64,000 bases of DNA from Jejubacter calystegiae (GCF_005671395.1 NZ_CP040428.1:1674001-1738000); one strand, 5' to 3'; positions 1-10,995 are shown, counted from the first letter of the stretch. The notes: generated by a model not told the origin, from the letters alone. Made by a program: numbers and translations.

Positions 1-446
1 TATTTTTGTTTGTGGCTGTCGCGTGCCCCGGCGCGGAAACCACGACCCCAGTAATAGGTCGGAGTGTTGTCCAGCGCACCGTCAAGGAAGATCCGCCAGC
101 GATCGTCAGCGAAAAAAGCGTAGTTCTTCATGCTCAGCCCCAATGCACCAGTAGAGCTAACATAGCCACTCAGCGAGAGCGTTGAATTTTGCGTGTCGGG
201 ACCGCTGGTGTCGGGTCGGTACATGCCGACCACCGCCGCACCAACACCCAACCCCAGCTCCGGAGTATAAAAAGGACCGGGCATCACGCCCCAGTCGATG
301 CCTTTACTGGCATCGAATTTCCCGTCCGCCCCCAGCTTGTTAAGCCAGGTGTCTATGCGCTCCCGGGAAGGCAACAAGCTGTCGGCATGCGCGGTCTGAT
401 GGAAAGTCAGGCAGCAGAATACGACCGCCAGGTAACGCCAATACAT
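1..446 (-). CDS. BamA/TamA-family (surface antigen D15-like) outer-membrane barrel protein, 3' part outside window
   Basis: The frame runs off the left edge of the window, so only the first 148 residues are visible. They open with a signal peptide ending HQTAHA. A short charged stretch (SLLPSRERIDTWLNKL) and then glycine- and aromatic-rich alternating strands follow (GIDWGVMPGPFYTPELGLG, YYWGRGFRAG). This is the pattern of the bacterial surface antigen barrel of BamA/TamA relatives. Strands start about 50 residues after the signal peptide, so there is no room for POTRA domains, unlike true BamA or TamA. The ATG overlaps the stop codon of the upstream barrel gene by one base (TGATG), so the two are probably translationally coupled. 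I do not recognise a named orthologue. Family call moderate; function unknown. Confidence 0.6.
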   Translation of the reverse strand, partial: MYWRYLAVVFCCLTFHQTAHADSLLPSRERIDTWLNKLGADGKFDASKGIDWGVMPGPFYTPELGLGVGAAVVGMYRPDTSGPDTQNSTLSLSGYVSSTGALGLSMKNYAFFADDRWRIFLDGALDNTPTYYWGRGFRAGARDSHKQK

Positions 447-1447
447 CAGAAGCGAAACTCTCCGGACATAAAGAAGCTGTTACGTTCAGCGAAACCAACT
501 TCGGTGGTGATATTAAAGTTACGGGTGAGTTCATAGCTGGCGCCGACCAGCACGTTCCAGGGCGATTCAAGATGCTGCTTAACGTCAAAGCGTCCGCTGC
601 CTTTCTGGTTCGCCATCTGCATCAGAGATTGCAGGTTACCGGGCATATGGAGATCGCTCAGCTTGCCTTTAAACTCCTGCTGGACGTTCTGGTACATGCT
701 GCCGACCCAGAGGTTAAGATGGCTTTCGCCCAGATGCAGAGTCTGAACCGGCGGCAACGTAAAGCGATAGCCGATGCGCGGCGAAAGGGTGAATGCGTCG
801 ATACTCCCGTCCAGAATATCAAAGCGGGTCTGGGTATAGTTCATATCCAGCAGGCCGAACCAGTTATCGTATCCACCGGCGAATACGGTTCCCACGCCGA
901 AAGTATCACCTTTAAAATTCAGCTTAAAATCTAAATTTCGCAGGTCGCCTGATTTATTCATGCCGTGAATGACACCAGCGATCATCTTGTTAATTAGGCC
1001 GCTCTGGGAAGCTGAATCAGAATCAACGGATACTTTTGATAATGAACTGCCACGGGTTTTACCGATAATGCCATAAATATTCATAAATGGCAGTATCCAG
1101 GCATCCAGCTTAATAGTACGAGTAGTACTGCGCTGGCGCGTTTTCGCCACATTAATGTCGAATAAGTTGGATGGCAGGTTGATGTTGCCGATCCCCAGTC
1201 CGGAAAAGTGAATGCTGTCTACGTCGATATTTTGGCGAATATTCATGTAGTTAATGTTAATACCAAACGGCTCGGGTAGATCGTATCCCCGCGCCCGGGC
1301 TTCGTCCCCTAACAGAGGAAGAAAAGAGCCAGAAGAAACGGCAGCGCTATTCTGGTCGGTATGTACTGCGGTGGGGGCCGTTTCTGCGTGAGCCAAAGAA
1401 CAAAATGCTGCAGTATAAAGCAGCGAAAGAAGCGTGCGCTTTTTCAT
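446..1447 (-). CDS. predicted outer-membrane beta-barrel protein of unknown function
   Basis: The protein has 333 residues. A signal peptide (MKKRTLLSLLYTAAFCSLAHA minus its last residue or so) is followed by a Ser/Thr-rich spacer. The rest is alternating polar/aromatic strands such as IKLDAWILPFMNIYGIIGK, LLDMNYTQTRFD and LSPRIGYRFTL, ending in ...SGEFRF. A C-terminal phenylalanine closing a strand is the usual recognition signal for outer-membrane insertion by BAM. No catalytic motif is seen. The gene is coupled to the downstream BamA/TamA-like barrel gene, so the two likely act together, perhaps as a client and its partner or as subunits of one envelope complex; that is inference. The ATG at 1447 has no strong Shine-Dalgarno sequence. 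The gene lies beyond the 3' end of tRNA-Phe and has no counterpart next to E. coli pheU, which suggests it is an accessory gene. Confidence 0.65.
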   Translation of the reverse strand: MKKRTLLSLLYTAAFCSLAHAETAPTAVHTDQNSAAVSSGSFLPLLGDEARARGYDLPEPFGININYMNIRQNIDVDSIHFSGLGIGNINLPSNLFDINVAKTRQRSTTRTIKLDAWILPFMNIYGIIGKTRGSSLSKVSVDSDSASQSGLINKMIAGVIHGMNKSGDLRNLDFKLNFKGDTFGVGTVFAGGYDNWFGLLDMNYTQTRFDILDGSIDAFTLSPRIGYRFTLPPVQTLHLGESHLNLWVGSMYQNVQQEFKGKLSDLHMPGNLQSLMQMANQKGSGRFDVKQHLESPWNVLVGASYELTRNFNITTEVGFAERNSFFMSGEFRF

Positions 1448-1680
1448 TATTGTCGTGAATATTTATAGGGAGACAAGAGTTCTAGGATATATAAAAAATC
1501 AAAATATAGATATTATCTAAAGATGCGTTTTAGGACTTTTCTTGCTATATTTGACGGGGTAAGGGCAACGTGCCGTAGGGAAAATATAAAAGAAACGTTG
1601 AATTTTTATATTTGATCAAATAAATAATAATTTATTTATGTTAGACGCTGAGGCAGCGAAAAAATCTGAATTCGGAATGC
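1448..1680. other. AT-rich intergenic region upstream of the barrel gene pair
   Basis: No gene is seen. The stretch is far richer in A and T than the flanks and must hold the promoter of the barrel operon, which reads leftwards. Two small inverted repeats stand out. One is AGATATTATCT near 1508-1518, close to where a minus-strand promoter would be. The other is AAATAAAT/ATTTATTT at 1618-1637. Either could be an operator, but no regulator is assigned. The low GC suits H-NS-silenced acquired DNA. Confidence 0.35.
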
Positions 1681-1705
1681 AAAAACCCAGCCGTAAGGCT
1701 GGGTT
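1681..1705 (-). terminator. Rho-independent terminator of tRNA-Phe
   Basis: A 9-bp stem (AACCCAGCC/GGCTGGGTT) with a four-base loop is followed on the minus strand by a run of T, about 12 bases after the tRNA 3' end. This is a textbook intrinsic terminator for the single-gene tRNA transcript. Confidence 0.88.
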
Positions 1706-1716
1706 CTGATAATTCG

Positions 1717-1792
1717 TGGTGCCCGGACCCGGAATCGAACCAGGGACACGCGGATTTTCAATCCGCTGCTCTACCGACTGAGCTATCCGGGC
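1717..1792 (-). tRNA. pheU: tRNA-Phe (GAA)
   Basis: A 76-nt cloverleaf with an encoded CCA end. The acceptor stem GCCCGGA pairs with TCCGGGC, the anticodon loop holds GAA, and the T loop reads TTCGATTC. It is next to yjdC, as in E. coli, where this copy is pheU. The tRNA reads leftwards, so its 3' end faces the barrel gene pair. E. coli pheU is a known island integration site (for example for LEE), but no integrase is seen here. Confidence 0.97.
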
Positions 1793-1802
1793 AACGGGGC
1801 GC

Positions 1803-1831
1803 ATTAAACCTTAAAGGGTGACCATCGTCAA
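1803..1831 (-). promoter_or_regulatory. sigma-70 promoter of pheU with GC-rich discriminator
   Basis: On the minus strand a -35 TTGACG (1826-1831) and a -10 TTTAAT (1803-1808) are separated by 17 bp. They are followed by GCGCCCC before the tRNA. A strong -35/-10 pair with a GC-rich discriminator is typical of stringently controlled stable-RNA promoters. Confidence 0.85.
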
Positions 1832-1862
1832 CGGCTTTTCGGGAAAAAACGGCGTTAACAGT

Positions 1863-1891
1863 GTTGATTGCCTGCTTTTCAGGCAATCAAC
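1863..1891. repeat. 12-bp perfect inverted repeat between pheU and yjdC
   Basis: GTTGATTGCCTG and CAGGCAATCAAC flank a 5-base loop. The repeat lies just past the yjdC stop. It could end the yjdC message, but no T-run follows on the minus strand, so it may instead be an RNA-stabilising 3' hairpin or a protein-binding site. Confidence 0.6.
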
Positions 1892-1899
1892 GGCAAATA

Positions 1900-2475
1900 T
1901 CAGGTCAGGGCGCCCGCGGTGCGGCATTGGGCCAGACGCAGGATATCTTCCGCCAGTCGGCGGGCGGTATCCACGTCCTGCTGGCTGCGGTGAACCAGCA
2001 GTCGGCTGAGGCAGCCTTCCAGCACCAGCTCCATCTGTTTTGCCACCATATCCGGATCGTCCACTTCCAGCATCGTCAGTAACTCGTGGGTGTAATTCCA
2101 CGCCGCCTGTTTCTGTTCGATGGCCAGTTGGTGGATGGGGTGGTTGGCGTCCGGAAACACGTTACAGGCGGCAATAAACAGACAGCCGGGATAGCGCTGG
2201 TTGCCAACGAATTCGGTGAGCGCATCGTAGCGGCCCAATAGCTTCTGCTGCGGACTTTGGGTTTCATCGTGAATTAACTGGCGGCGCCAGGCTTCAATCT
2301 GCTGACTGTGGTAGCGCAGGGCATCATAGAGCAGTGCCTCCCGATCGGGCCAGAAATGGCGGAGCTCGTCGGGTGAGTAGCTGACCTCTGCGGCCACCAT
2401 TTCCAGTGTGGTGCTGGCAAGTCCCTCCCGCTCCAGCAGATGCAGGGCCTGCTCTAACACTTCTTCGCGTTGCAC
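1900..2475 (-). CDS. yjdC: TetR-family transcriptional regulator YjdC
   Basis: A 191-residue protein, the same length as E. coli YjdC. The N-terminal 45 residues form a TetR-type helix-turn-helix ([32 protein letters not shown]), followed by the all-helical ligand-binding domain. It sits between pheU and dsbD as in E. coli. Members of this family are usually repressors that release DNA on binding a small molecule. The ligand and targets of YjdC are not evident from the sequence. The 73-bp gap to dsbD suggests a separate transcript or weak read-through. Confidence 0.85.
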   Translation of the reverse strand: MQREEVLEQALHLLEREGLASTTLEMVAAEVSYSPDELRHFWPDREALLYDALRYHSQQIEAWRRQLIHDETQSPQQKLLGRYDALTEFVGNQRYPGCLFIAACNVFPDANHPIHQLAIEQKQAAWNYTHELLTMLEVDDPDMVAKQMELVLEGCLSRLLVHRSQQDVDTARRLAEDILRLAQCRTAGALT

Positions 2476-2547
2476 GGTTGTCTCCTCATTGTTCCCTTGT
2501 CAGGCTGTGCGCGAATAAATCGCAACGGGGCACAGCCTGAGTGTTGT

Positions 2548-4254
2548 TTACTTAAGGCTATTCTGCAAATGGTTGTGGAAGCGTTCGGCATCCATAAATC
2601 CGGTTACACGCGTCTGAGGTTGTTCCTCTCCTTCCTTATTAAAGAACAGGATCGTCGGTAACCCCAACACCTTAAGTCGTTTTAGCAGGGCCACATCACG
2701 CGGGCCGTTGGCGGTGACATCCGCCTGTAATAGCACGCTGTTCTCCAGCGCCTGCTGAACCTGAGGGTCGCTGAAGGTGTACTTTTCGAACTCTTTACAG
2801 GCCACGCACCAGTCGGCGTAGAGATCCAGCATCACCGGTTTTCCTCTGGCCTGGGCCAGCGCCTGGTCGAGATCCTCTACGCTTGAGATACGGGTAAAGT
2901 TCAGGTGCGACTGCTGCGTGCTTTGAACCGTGCCGAAGGCCCAGTCCTGGAGCGGTCGGGCGCCAATGAGCGCAGCCCCCAGTAGCAGAATTTGCAACAG
3001 CGGCAGCCAGCGCATTTTTGCCTTCAGGCTGGCAATAAAGGCCCAACCGAAGAAGGCGACGCCCAGGGCGCTCCACATCCGGATGCCCCAGGGCTCGCCC
3101 ACAATTCGCTCCAGCAGAAAGACCGGCAGTGCCAGAATCACGAAGCCGAAGGCCACCTTAACATTTTCCATCCACGGGCCGCTTTTGGGCAGCAGACGGT
3201 TGCCGAACACCGCCACCAGAATCAGCGGCAGCCCCATCCCCAGGGCGTAGAGCCAGAGGGTGACGCCGCCCAGTAGCATATCGCCGCTTTGGGCGATATA
3301 GAGCAGAATGGCGCTCAGCGGCGCGGTGGTACAGGGGGAGCAGATAAGCCCGGCGATGGCGCCCATCACAAAGACTCCAGCCAGCGAGCCTCCCTGCTGA
3401 CGATTGCTCATCAGCGTCAGTCGGGTCTGGAGCGATGAGGGCAGTTGCAGCGAAAATACCCCGAACATCGACAGCGCCAGCAGCCCGAAGATGGCGGAAA
3501 GGCCAATCAGCACGTAAGGATGCTGAAGCGCCGCCTGGAACTGCAGACCGGCGGCGGCCACCACCAGACCCAGTGCGGTATAGGTCAGCGCCATGCCCTG
3601 TACGTAAATAAAGGCCAACAGCAGCGCCCGGCCAGTGGAAAGGCGCTGACGCTCGCCCAGCACAATGCCTGAAATCAGCGGATACATCGGCAGTACGCAG
3701 GGGGTGAAGGCCACACCAATACCAATCAGCAGCGCCCAGAGCGTGGAGAAAGGCAGGGCGGGCGCGGGGGCTGGGTCGGCAGTCGGGGCTGTCTGAATCG
3801 CCTGTTTGCTCTCGCCTCCGCTTGATGCCGCAACGGCGCTTAACGGCACGGTTTTCGTTTCTGGCGGATAGCAGAAGCCCGCCTCGGCGCAGCCCTGGTA
3901 GGTTACGCGTAAACTGGCTCCAGGACCGGCCTGTTTTATCGACAGCGCCAGACTCAGATTATCCGGGAAGATTTGGCTCTTGCCGTAAAATTCATCCTCG
4001 TGCCATTTGCCCTGCGGCAGGGTAAAGGTTGCCAGTTCGGCGCCTTCCGGCACCAGTTTGATCTGCTGGCGATAGAGGTAATAACCCGGCTTCACCTGCC
4101 ACTGCAGCGCCAGAGAGCGGCCGTTCTGCTGAAAATCGAAGGCGAACGCGCGATCCACCGGCACAAACTGGCTCTGTCCCTGGTGGTTAAATAACCCGGC
4201 AAAGGCTGAACTGGTGAAGAGTAAAACGATTAACGTAAAGAGGCGTAGAGCCAT
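2548..4254 (-). CDS. dsbD: thiol:disulfide interchange protein DsbD
   Basis: A 568-residue inner-membrane protein that carries electrons from cytoplasmic thioredoxin to periplasmic DsbC, DsbG and CcmG. A signal peptide ([19 protein letters not shown]) leads into the periplasmic alpha domain, with the redox pair C122/C128 (GCAEAGFC). A Pro/Ala linker and eight membrane segments follow, with redox cysteines in AFTPCVLPM (C186) and [10 protein letters not shown]. The C-terminal thioredoxin-like gamma domain has WCVAC (C483/C486). All three cysteine pairs are present, so it should be functional. The start lies inside the end of cutA (25-nt overlap), as in E. coli, which implies translational coupling. 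Confidence 0.97.
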   Translation of the reverse strand: MALRLFTLIVLLFTSSAFAGLFNHQGQSQFVPVDRAFAFDFQQNGRSLALQWQVKPGYYLYRQQIKLVPEGAELATFTLPQGKWHEDEFYGKSQIFPDNLSLALSIKQAGPGASLRVTYQGCAEAGFCYPPETKTVPLSAVAASSGGESKQAIQTAPTADPAPAPALPFSTLWALLIGIGVAFTPCVLPMYPLISGIVLGERQRLSTGRALLLAFIYVQGMALTYTALGLVVAAAGLQFQAALQHPYVLIGLSAIFGLLALSMFGVFSLQLPSSLQTRLTLMSNRQQGGSLAGVFVMGAIAGLICSPCTTAPLSAILLYIAQSGDMLLGGVTLWLYALGMGLPLILVAVFGNRLLPKSGPWMENVKVAFGFVILALPVFLLERIVGEPWGIRMWSALGVAFFGWAFIASLKAKMRWLPLLQILLLGAALIGARPLQDWAFGTVQSTQQSHLNFTRISSVEDLDQALAQARGKPVMLDLYADWCVACKEFEKYTFSDPQVQQALENSVLLQADVTANGPRDVALLKRLKVLGLPTILFFNKEGEEQPQTRVTGFMDAERFHNHLQNSLK

Positions 4255-4553
4255 GACAGGTACTCACTATCTCCTTGTATGACGGGCAAAACCAGTAGTT
4301 CCGGCGTGTCATAGGGGTGGTTGCGTTTCAGACTGATAAGGAGTTCATCCACGTGGGCTTTGTCGCTTTTAATCAGCATTTGCACCTCGTATTCCTGCTC
4401 CAGCTTTCCCTGCCAGTGATATAGCGAGGTTGCGCCGGGCAGTAGCGTCACACAGGCGGCGAGCTTTTCTCCCAGTATGTAAGAGGCCAGCTCCTGCGCG
4501 GCGGATTCATCGGGGGCGGTGCAAAGGATAACAACGGCATCGGGCGTGGTCAT
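4230..4553 (-). CDS. cutA: divalent-cation tolerance protein CutA
   Basis: A 107-residue PII-like trimeric protein. The family signature is complete: [43 protein letters not shown] and the C-terminal [14 protein letters not shown] longer frame opens with TTG at 4574, but a strong GGAGG lies seven bases before the ATG at 4553, so that start is preferred. It overlaps the start of dsbD by 25 nt. The CutA family is linked to copper and other divalent-metal tolerance in E. coli, although its biochemical role remains unclear. Confidence 0.94.
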   Translation of the reverse strand: MTTPDAVVILCTAPDESAAQELASYILGEKLAACVTLLPGATSLYHWQGKLEQEYEVQMLIKSDKAHVDELLISLKRNHPYDTPELLVLPVIQGDSEYLSWLYASLR

Positions 4554-4623
4554 GGCAAACCTCCGTATCAGCAAGTCGTCAGCAGACTATATCACGGCGG
4601 TTGGGTTACAAAGTGAGTAAATC

Positions 4624-4646
4624 GCCCCCTTAAACAGGAAGGGGGC
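4624..4646 (-). terminator. stem-loop downstream of dcuA
   Basis: GCCCCCTT pairs with AAGGGGGC across a 7-base loop, just after the dcuA stop on the minus strand. The downstream tract (GATTTACT) is only weakly T-rich, so termination may be partial and allow read-through into cutA-dsbD. Confidence 0.5.
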
Positions 4647-4654
4647 GTGGAGCC

Positions 4655-5956
4655 TCAGAGGACCAGACCACCGACAAGGAAGCCCAGAATTACGCACAGC
4701 GCGATGGCGATAACTCCGGGGAGCAGGAAAGAGTGGTTAAAGACATATTTGCCGATGCGGGTAGAACCGGTATCGTCCATTTCTACCGCCGCCAGCAGAG
4801 TGGGGTAGGTAGGCAGAACAAACAGTGCGGAAACGGCGGCAAAAGAGGCGATAGCCGTCAGCGGGGTGACGCCCAGCATCAGCGCGGCAGGCATCAGTGC
4901 CTTGGTGGTGGCGGCCTGGGAGTAGAGCAGGGTCGCAGCGAAGAACAGGACCACCGCCAGCAGCCACGGGTAGTTATGCAACAGTTCGCCGGCAACTTCC
5001 TGAATATCGCCGATATGGTGCTTTACAAAGGTGTCGCCCAGCCAGGCCACGCCCAGCACGCAGACGCAAGCGCTCATCCCGGATTTAAAGGTCGCGGCAT
5101 TGAGGATTTCGCCGGTATCTACTTTACAAGTGATGCAGATCAGGGTGGCGATGGTCAGCATAAAGACCACGATGGCCTCGTTACGCGGCAGAACCGGGTT
5201 GCTGATAAGCCCCACCGTGTCGCTGATGGCGGTGGCGTAGAACATCACCGCGACAATGCCTACCAGGAACAGTAGCACCGAACGGCGGGCGTGGGGCTTC
5301 AGTTCAAACACCTTGCTGCCGCGCAGGGTGACTTCGCCTTTGGCCAGTCGTTCCTGATAGACCGGATCGTCTTTCAGCTCGCAGCCCAGGAAGTTACAGA
5401 CCACGGCAGTCAGCATCACGGCCACCAGGGTGACCGGAATGCAGATACCGAGCAGGGTCAGGTAGCTGACGCCCAGCGGCTCCAGGATTCCGGCAAAGAA
5501 CACCACGGCGGCGGAGATTGGCGATGCGGTAATCGCAATCTGTGAGGCGACCACGGCGATGGAAAGCGGGCGAGAGGGGCGGATGCCCTGCTCCTTCGCC
5601 ACTTCGGTAATTACCGGCATGGTGGAAAACGCGGTATGGCCGGTGCCGGCCAGGATGGTCATAAACCAGGTCACCAGCGGGGCGATAAAGGTAATGTACT
5701 TCGGATGACGGCGTAGCAGACGTTCGGCAAGGCTCACCAGATAGTCCATACCGCCGGCCACCTGCATGGCGGCGATAGCGGCGATGACCGCCATAATAAT
5801 CTCAATAACGTCAAAGGGAATGGCTCCCGGGTCGACCTGAAAGAGTAACGTTAACACCAGCACTCCCAGACCACCGGCAAAGCCGATCCCGATACCGCCG
5901 AGTCTGGCTCCCAGATAGATAGCCAGCAAAACGATGACAAGTTCAGCACCAAACAT
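4655..5956 (-). CDS. dcuA: anaerobic C4-dicarboxylate transporter DcuA
   Basis: A 433-residue protein, equal in length to E. coli DcuA, and hydrophobic throughout with about ten membrane segments. It keeps DcuA/DcuB family blocks such as GARLGGIGIGFAGGLGVLVL, ASPISAAVVF and LPTYPTLLAA. Its sequence is closer to DcuA than DcuB (for example KVDTGEILNAATFKSGMSA). It exchanges aspartate, fumarate, malate and succinate across the inner membrane. It lies directly downstream of aspA on the same strand, the E. coli arrangement, so aspartate uptake is coupled to its deamination to fumarate. A terminator lies between aspA and dcuA, so dcuA can also be transcribed separately. Confidence 0.95.
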   Translation of the reverse strand: MFGAELVIVLLAIYLGARLGGIGIGFAGGLGVLVLTLLFQVDPGAIPFDVIEIIMAVIAAIAAMQVAGGMDYLVSLAERLLRRHPKYITFIAPLVTWFMTILAGTGHTAFSTMPVITEVAKEQGIRPSRPLSIAVVASQIAITASPISAAVVFFAGILEPLGVSYLTLLGICIPVTLVAVMLTAVVCNFLGCELKDDPVYQERLAKGEVTLRGSKVFELKPHARRSVLLFLVGIVAVMFYATAISDTVGLISNPVLPRNEAIVVFMLTIATLICITCKVDTGEILNAATFKSGMSACVCVLGVAWLGDTFVKHHIGDIQEVAGELLHNYPWLLAVVLFFAATLLYSQAATTKALMPAALMLGVTPLTAIASFAAVSALFVLPTYPTLLAAVEMDDTGSTRIGKYVFNHSFLLPGVIAIALCVILGFLVGGLVL

Positions 5957-6020
5957 GATGGTTTCCTTACAAGATTGCTAAGTTGAAAATAAATTGTTGT
6001 GTATTCGTAGAAGCATAAAA

Positions 6021-6053
6021 GAAAAAAGGCACGTCGCGATGGACGTGCCTTTA
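6021..6053 (-). terminator. intrinsic terminator between aspA and dcuA
   Basis: An 11-bp perfect stem (AAAGGCACGTC/GACGTGCCTTT) with a 6-base loop runs into a T tract on the minus strand, 21 bases after the aspA stop. It probably sets a lower level of dcuA relative to aspA. Confidence 0.88.
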
Positions 6054-6073
6054 GTTGCTAACCCGGTTTAGTT

Positions 6074-7510
6074 TTATTGCTCGCTTTCATCGGTATAGCG
6101 TTTAGCTTTATAAGCGGGGTGCATCAGGTTATGCACCGAGAAGATATCGTCCAGCTCCGCCTCGCTCAGCAGACCGCGCTCCAGTACCACTTCACGCACG
6201 CTCTTACCGGTTTCAGCACAGATTTTCCCGACAATATCGCCATTGTGATGGCCAATATACGGATTCAGATAGGTGACGATGCCGATAGAGTTATAGACAT
6301 AGCTCTCGCACACCTCTTTATTCGCCGTAATGCCATTCACGGTTTTTTCCAGCAGATTGTAGCAGGCATTAGTCAGAATATGGATGGATTCGAACAGCGC
6401 CTGACCAATCACCGGTTCCATGACGTTCAGCTGCAGTTGACCGGCTTCCGACGCCATAGTGACAGTGGTGTCGTTGCCGATGACCTTAAAGCAGACCTGG
6501 TTGACCACTTCCGGCACCACCGGGTTGACCTTGGCCGGCATAATGGAGGAGCCCGCCTGCAGTTCCGGTAGATTGATTTCGTTCAGGCCCGCACGCGGTC
6601 CGGAAGAGAGCAGGCGCAGGTCGTTACAGATCTTGGAAAGCTTCACCGCCAGACGCTTCAGGGAGCTGTGCACCATAACGTAGGCGCCGCAGTCGGAGGT
6701 GGCCTCGATCAGGTCTTCGGCCGGTACCACCGGCAGATTGCTGACTTCGGCCAGCCTTTGCACCGCCAGTTGCTGATAGCCGTCCGGGGTGTTGAGGCGG
6801 GTACCGATAGCGGTAGCGCCCAGGTTTACCTCGAGCAGTAGCTCTGCGGTACGCAGCAGGTTTTTGGTCTCTTCATTCAGCAGAACCCGGAAGGCGTGGA
6901 ACTCCTGCCCCAGGGTCATGGGAACAGCGTCCTGCAACTGGGTGCGGCCCATTTTCAGCACGCCTTCGAATTCAACGCCTTTACGCTGGAAGCCTTCGCC
7001 CAGTTGGTTGATGGCATCGACCAGTTTCACGATGGAGGTATAGACTGCGATACGGAAGCCGGTGGGATAGGCGTCGTTGGTAGACTGGCATTTGTTCACA
7101 TGGTCGTTGGGGTTGAGGTACTGATACTCCCCCTTCTGATGTCCCATCAGCTCCAGGCCGATGTTGGCTAACACTTCATTGGTGTTCATGTTTACGGAAG
7201 TACCGGCGCCGCCCTGATAGACATCCACCGGGAACTGATCCATGCACTTACCGTTGTTCAGCACTTCATCGCAGGCGGCAATAATGCTATCGGCGACGCT
7301 GCGCGGAATGGTCTGCAACTCTTTGTTCGCCAGCGCGGCGGCCTTTTTGACCATGACCATACCGCGCACAAACTCAGGGATATCACTGATTTTGTTGTTA
7401 CTGATATAGAAGTTTTCAATCGCTCTCAGAGTATGGATACCGTAGTAGGCCTCTGCCGGAACTTCCCTGGTACCCAACAAATCTTCTTCGATACGAATGT
7501 TGTTTAACAT
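6074..7510 (-). CDS. aspA: aspartate ammonia-lyase (aspartase)
   Basis: A 478-residue enzyme that deaminates L-aspartate to fumarate and ammonia, feeding fumarate respiration under anaerobiosis. It is nearly identical to E. coli AspA over its length. The superfamily signature [11 protein letters not shown] is present, as are the conserved [13 protein letters not shown] and [10 protein letters not shown] blocks. A longer frame opens with TTG at 7528. The ATG at 7510 is preferred because AAGAAGG lies five bases upstream and it gives the E. coli length. A CRP-like site lies about 190 bp upstream. The gene is followed by dcuA and diverges from fxsA. Confidence 0.97.
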   Translation of the reverse strand: MLNNIRIEEDLLGTREVPAEAYYGIHTLRAIENFYISNNKISDIPEFVRGMVMVKKAAALANKELQTIPRSVADSIIAACDEVLNNGKCMDQFPVDVYQGGAGTSVNMNTNEVLANIGLELMGHQKGEYQYLNPNDHVNKCQSTNDAYPTGFRIAVYTSIVKLVDAINQLGEGFQRKGVEFEGVLKMGRTQLQDAVPMTLGQEFHAFRVLLNEETKNLLRTAELLLEVNLGATAIGTRLNTPDGYQQLAVQRLAEVSNLPVVPAEDLIEATSDCGAYVMVHSSLKRLAVKLSKICNDLRLLSSGPRAGLNEINLPELQAGSSIMPAKVNPVVPEVVNQVCFKVIGNDTTVTMASEAGQLQLNVMEPVIGQALFESIHILTNACYNLLEKTVNGITANKEVCESYVYNSIGIVTYLNPYIGHHNGDIVGKICAETGKSVREVVLERGLLSEAELDDIFSVHNLMHPAYKAKRYTDESEQ

Positions 7511-7852
7511 GTGAACCTTCTTATGCAAGCTGCAGGATGAATTGTTAAGAACTCATACAGGATCTGTGGTTATAGAGCTATTTGGCCGATGATTATTTCC
7601 ATATATGACCAGGTTGCCATGATCATATGCTGCTTCGGCCAAAAAGCCGTAAGCTGGATCACTTATTATGGGTGCCGCTTCATCAGATTTCCTGATATGT
7701 GAGTCATATCACTGCCTGAAAATTTAGCGTAAAAATCGACGGACGGAGGATTGATTTTTGACTAAGGCGTCGCCATCTCTTGCTAGTGCCCTCAGGGCCC
7801 ATTTTTTCTGCGGTCGCGCTATTGCGGCCGCCGCCACTTACAGGAGCTGCGG
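7511..7852. other. aspA-fxsA divergent intergenic region
   Basis: The 342 bp between the divergent starts contains no gene. It carries a CRP-like palindrome (annotated separately) and must hold promoters for both aspA and fxsA. I saw no convincing FNR box on reading, although aspA is anaerobically induced in E. coli. Confidence 0.4.
7698..7713. promoter_or_regulatory. CRP-like binding site in the aspA-fxsA region
   Basis: TGTGA-N6-TCACT matches the CRP consensus TGTGA-N6-TCACA at nine of ten core positions. Its place upstream of aspA agrees with the known catabolite control of aspartase in E. coli. The site has not been tested. Confidence 0.6.
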
Positions 7853-8335
7853 GTGCGCTGGATACCTTTAATCGCCATCTTCCTCTACGTCTACATAGAG
7901 ATGTCCATCTTTATTCAGGTCGCCCATGTGATAGGGGTGCTGTTAACCCTGGTGCTGGTGATCTTCACATCGGTGATCGGCATGTCGCTGGTGCGTAATC
8001 AGGGATTTAAAAACTTTATTCTGATGCAGCAGAAAATGTCGGAAGGAGAGAATCCGGCAGCAGAAATGATTAAGAGCGTATCGCTGATTATCGCCGGTAT
8101 CTTGCTGCTGCTGCCTGGCTTCTTTACCGATTTTCTGGGATTACTGTTGCTGCTGCCGCCAGTGCAGAAACTGTTGACGGTGCGGCTGCTTCCCCATCTG
8201 CGTTTTACCCGTATGCCTGGCGGCGGTTTCGGTCAGGGACCAGGGGCTGGCGGGGGCCAGACCTTCGACGGGGAGTTCCAGCGCAAAGATGAATCGCCGA
8301 AGTCGCTGGAAGAGCGCGATCGCGACGAGCGATAA
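7853..8335 (+). CDS. fxsA: FxsA family membrane protein
   Basis: A 160-residue protein (158 in E. coli). It has an N-terminal hydrophobic pair (LIAIFLYVYIEMSIFIQVAHV and the next segment) and two more segments around residues 75-105 (SVSLIIAGILLLLPGFFTD). A Gly-rich then charged cytoplasmic tail (ESPKSLEERDRDER) ends it. The start is GTG with AGGAG six bases upstream. E. coli FxsA was found because its overproduction relieves F-plasmid exclusion of phage T7; its normal role is unknown. In E. coli yjeH lies between fxsA and groS; here it is absent and groS follows directly. Confidence 0.93.
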   Translation: MRWIPLIAIFLYVYIEMSIFIQVAHVIGVLLTLVLVIFTSVIGMSLVRNQGFKNFILMQQKMSEGENPAAEMIKSVSLIIAGILLLLPGFFTDFLGLLLLLPPVQKLLTVRLLPHLRFTRMPGGGFGQGPGAGGGQTFDGEFQRKDESPKSLEERDRDER

Positions 8336-8358
8336 AAAAACAAAAAAATTTTCATTTT

Positions 8359-8391
8359 CCCCCTTGAAGGGGAATTGGGAGATCCCCATCT
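8359..8391 (+). promoter_or_regulatory. sigma-32 heat-shock promoter of groSL
   Basis: The -35 element CCCCCTTGAA (8359-8368) and the -10 element CCCCATCT (8384-8391) are 15 bp apart and match the RpoH consensus. They lie 80 bp upstream of groS, the same design as the E. coli groE promoter. Confidence 0.9.
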
Positions 8392-8437
8392 CTCTCGTCA
8401 CAAGCCAGGGACGATAACGGCTCTGGCGTAACCCTAA

Positions 8438-8764
<327 letters not shown>

Positions 8765-8801
8765 TCTCACACGTGAAGTAACTAAGAACGTACGAATTTA
8801 A

Positions 8802-10460
<1,659 letters not shown>

Positions 10461-10492
10461 GCCGCGCTTATTGCGCAAAATCCGTGTGTGAT

Positions 10493-10523
10493 AAAAACCC
10501 CTGGCCCTGGCCGGGGGTTTTTT
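10493..10523 (+). terminator. intrinsic terminator of groSL
   Basis: A GC-rich hairpin (AACCCCTGGC with GCCGGGGGTT, one G-T pair) is followed by seven T residues, 33 bases past the groL stop. Confidence 0.88.
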
Positions 10524-10641
10524 TATGGGCGCCGTCACTGTAACCACCACCGCCCGGGGCGCTGTGTATAATTTTGTAACAGAGCGTGGTATAAGGACAT
10601 ACCGACAGCCAGTGTCTGATTATTGAATAATGAGGAAAAAC

Positions 10642-10995
10642 ATGCGCGTAAAACTTTCAGCAGGAATGGTTGTGGCGGCACTGCTGCTGGCAGGCTGTAG
10701 CAGCAGCAAGTCGCTGTCCACGGCTGGTGAGAGCGTCCGCTTTGTTCAGGAGCAGCCGGGCAGCGAGTGTCAGCTGCTGGGTACCGCAACGGGTGAGCAG
10801 AGCAACTGGCTATCCGGCCCCGGAGGCGGCGAGGGCGGCTCTATGCGCAGCGCGGCTAACGACCTGCGCAATCAGGCCGCGGTTATGGGGGGGAACGTAC
10901 TCTATGGCGTCAGCAGCCCGGATCAAAACCTGCTTTCCAGCTTTGTGCCCACCGCCAGCACGATGGCCGGCCAGGTCTATAAGTGCCCGAACTGA
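10642..10995 (+). CDS. yjeI: YjeI lipoprotein (DUF4156)
   Basis: A 117-residue lipoprotein, the same length as E. coli YjeI. The signal peptide ends in the lipobox LLAGC, followed by SSSKSLS. The conserved DUF4156 core includes ECQLLGTATGEQSNWLSG, RSAANDLRNQAAVMGGNV and the final VYKCPN. An ATG twelve bases further upstream lacks a ribosome-binding site, whereas GAGG lies seven bases before the chosen ATG. A -10-like TATAAT at 10567 may be its promoter. Function unknown; likely anchored in the outer membrane because no Asp follows the lipobox cysteine. Confidence 0.9.
   Translation: MRVKLSAGMVVAALLLAGCSSSKSLSTAGESVRFVQEQPGSECQLLGTATGEQSNWLSGPGGGEGGSMRSAANDLRNQAAVMGGNVLYGVSSPDQNLLSSFVPTASTMAGQVYKCPN

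Noticed and set aside
1448..1716. Integrase or attachment site of a pheU island
   Set aside because: No integrase frame and no duplicated tRNA 3' end could be found in the visible part; the rest of any island would be outside the window.
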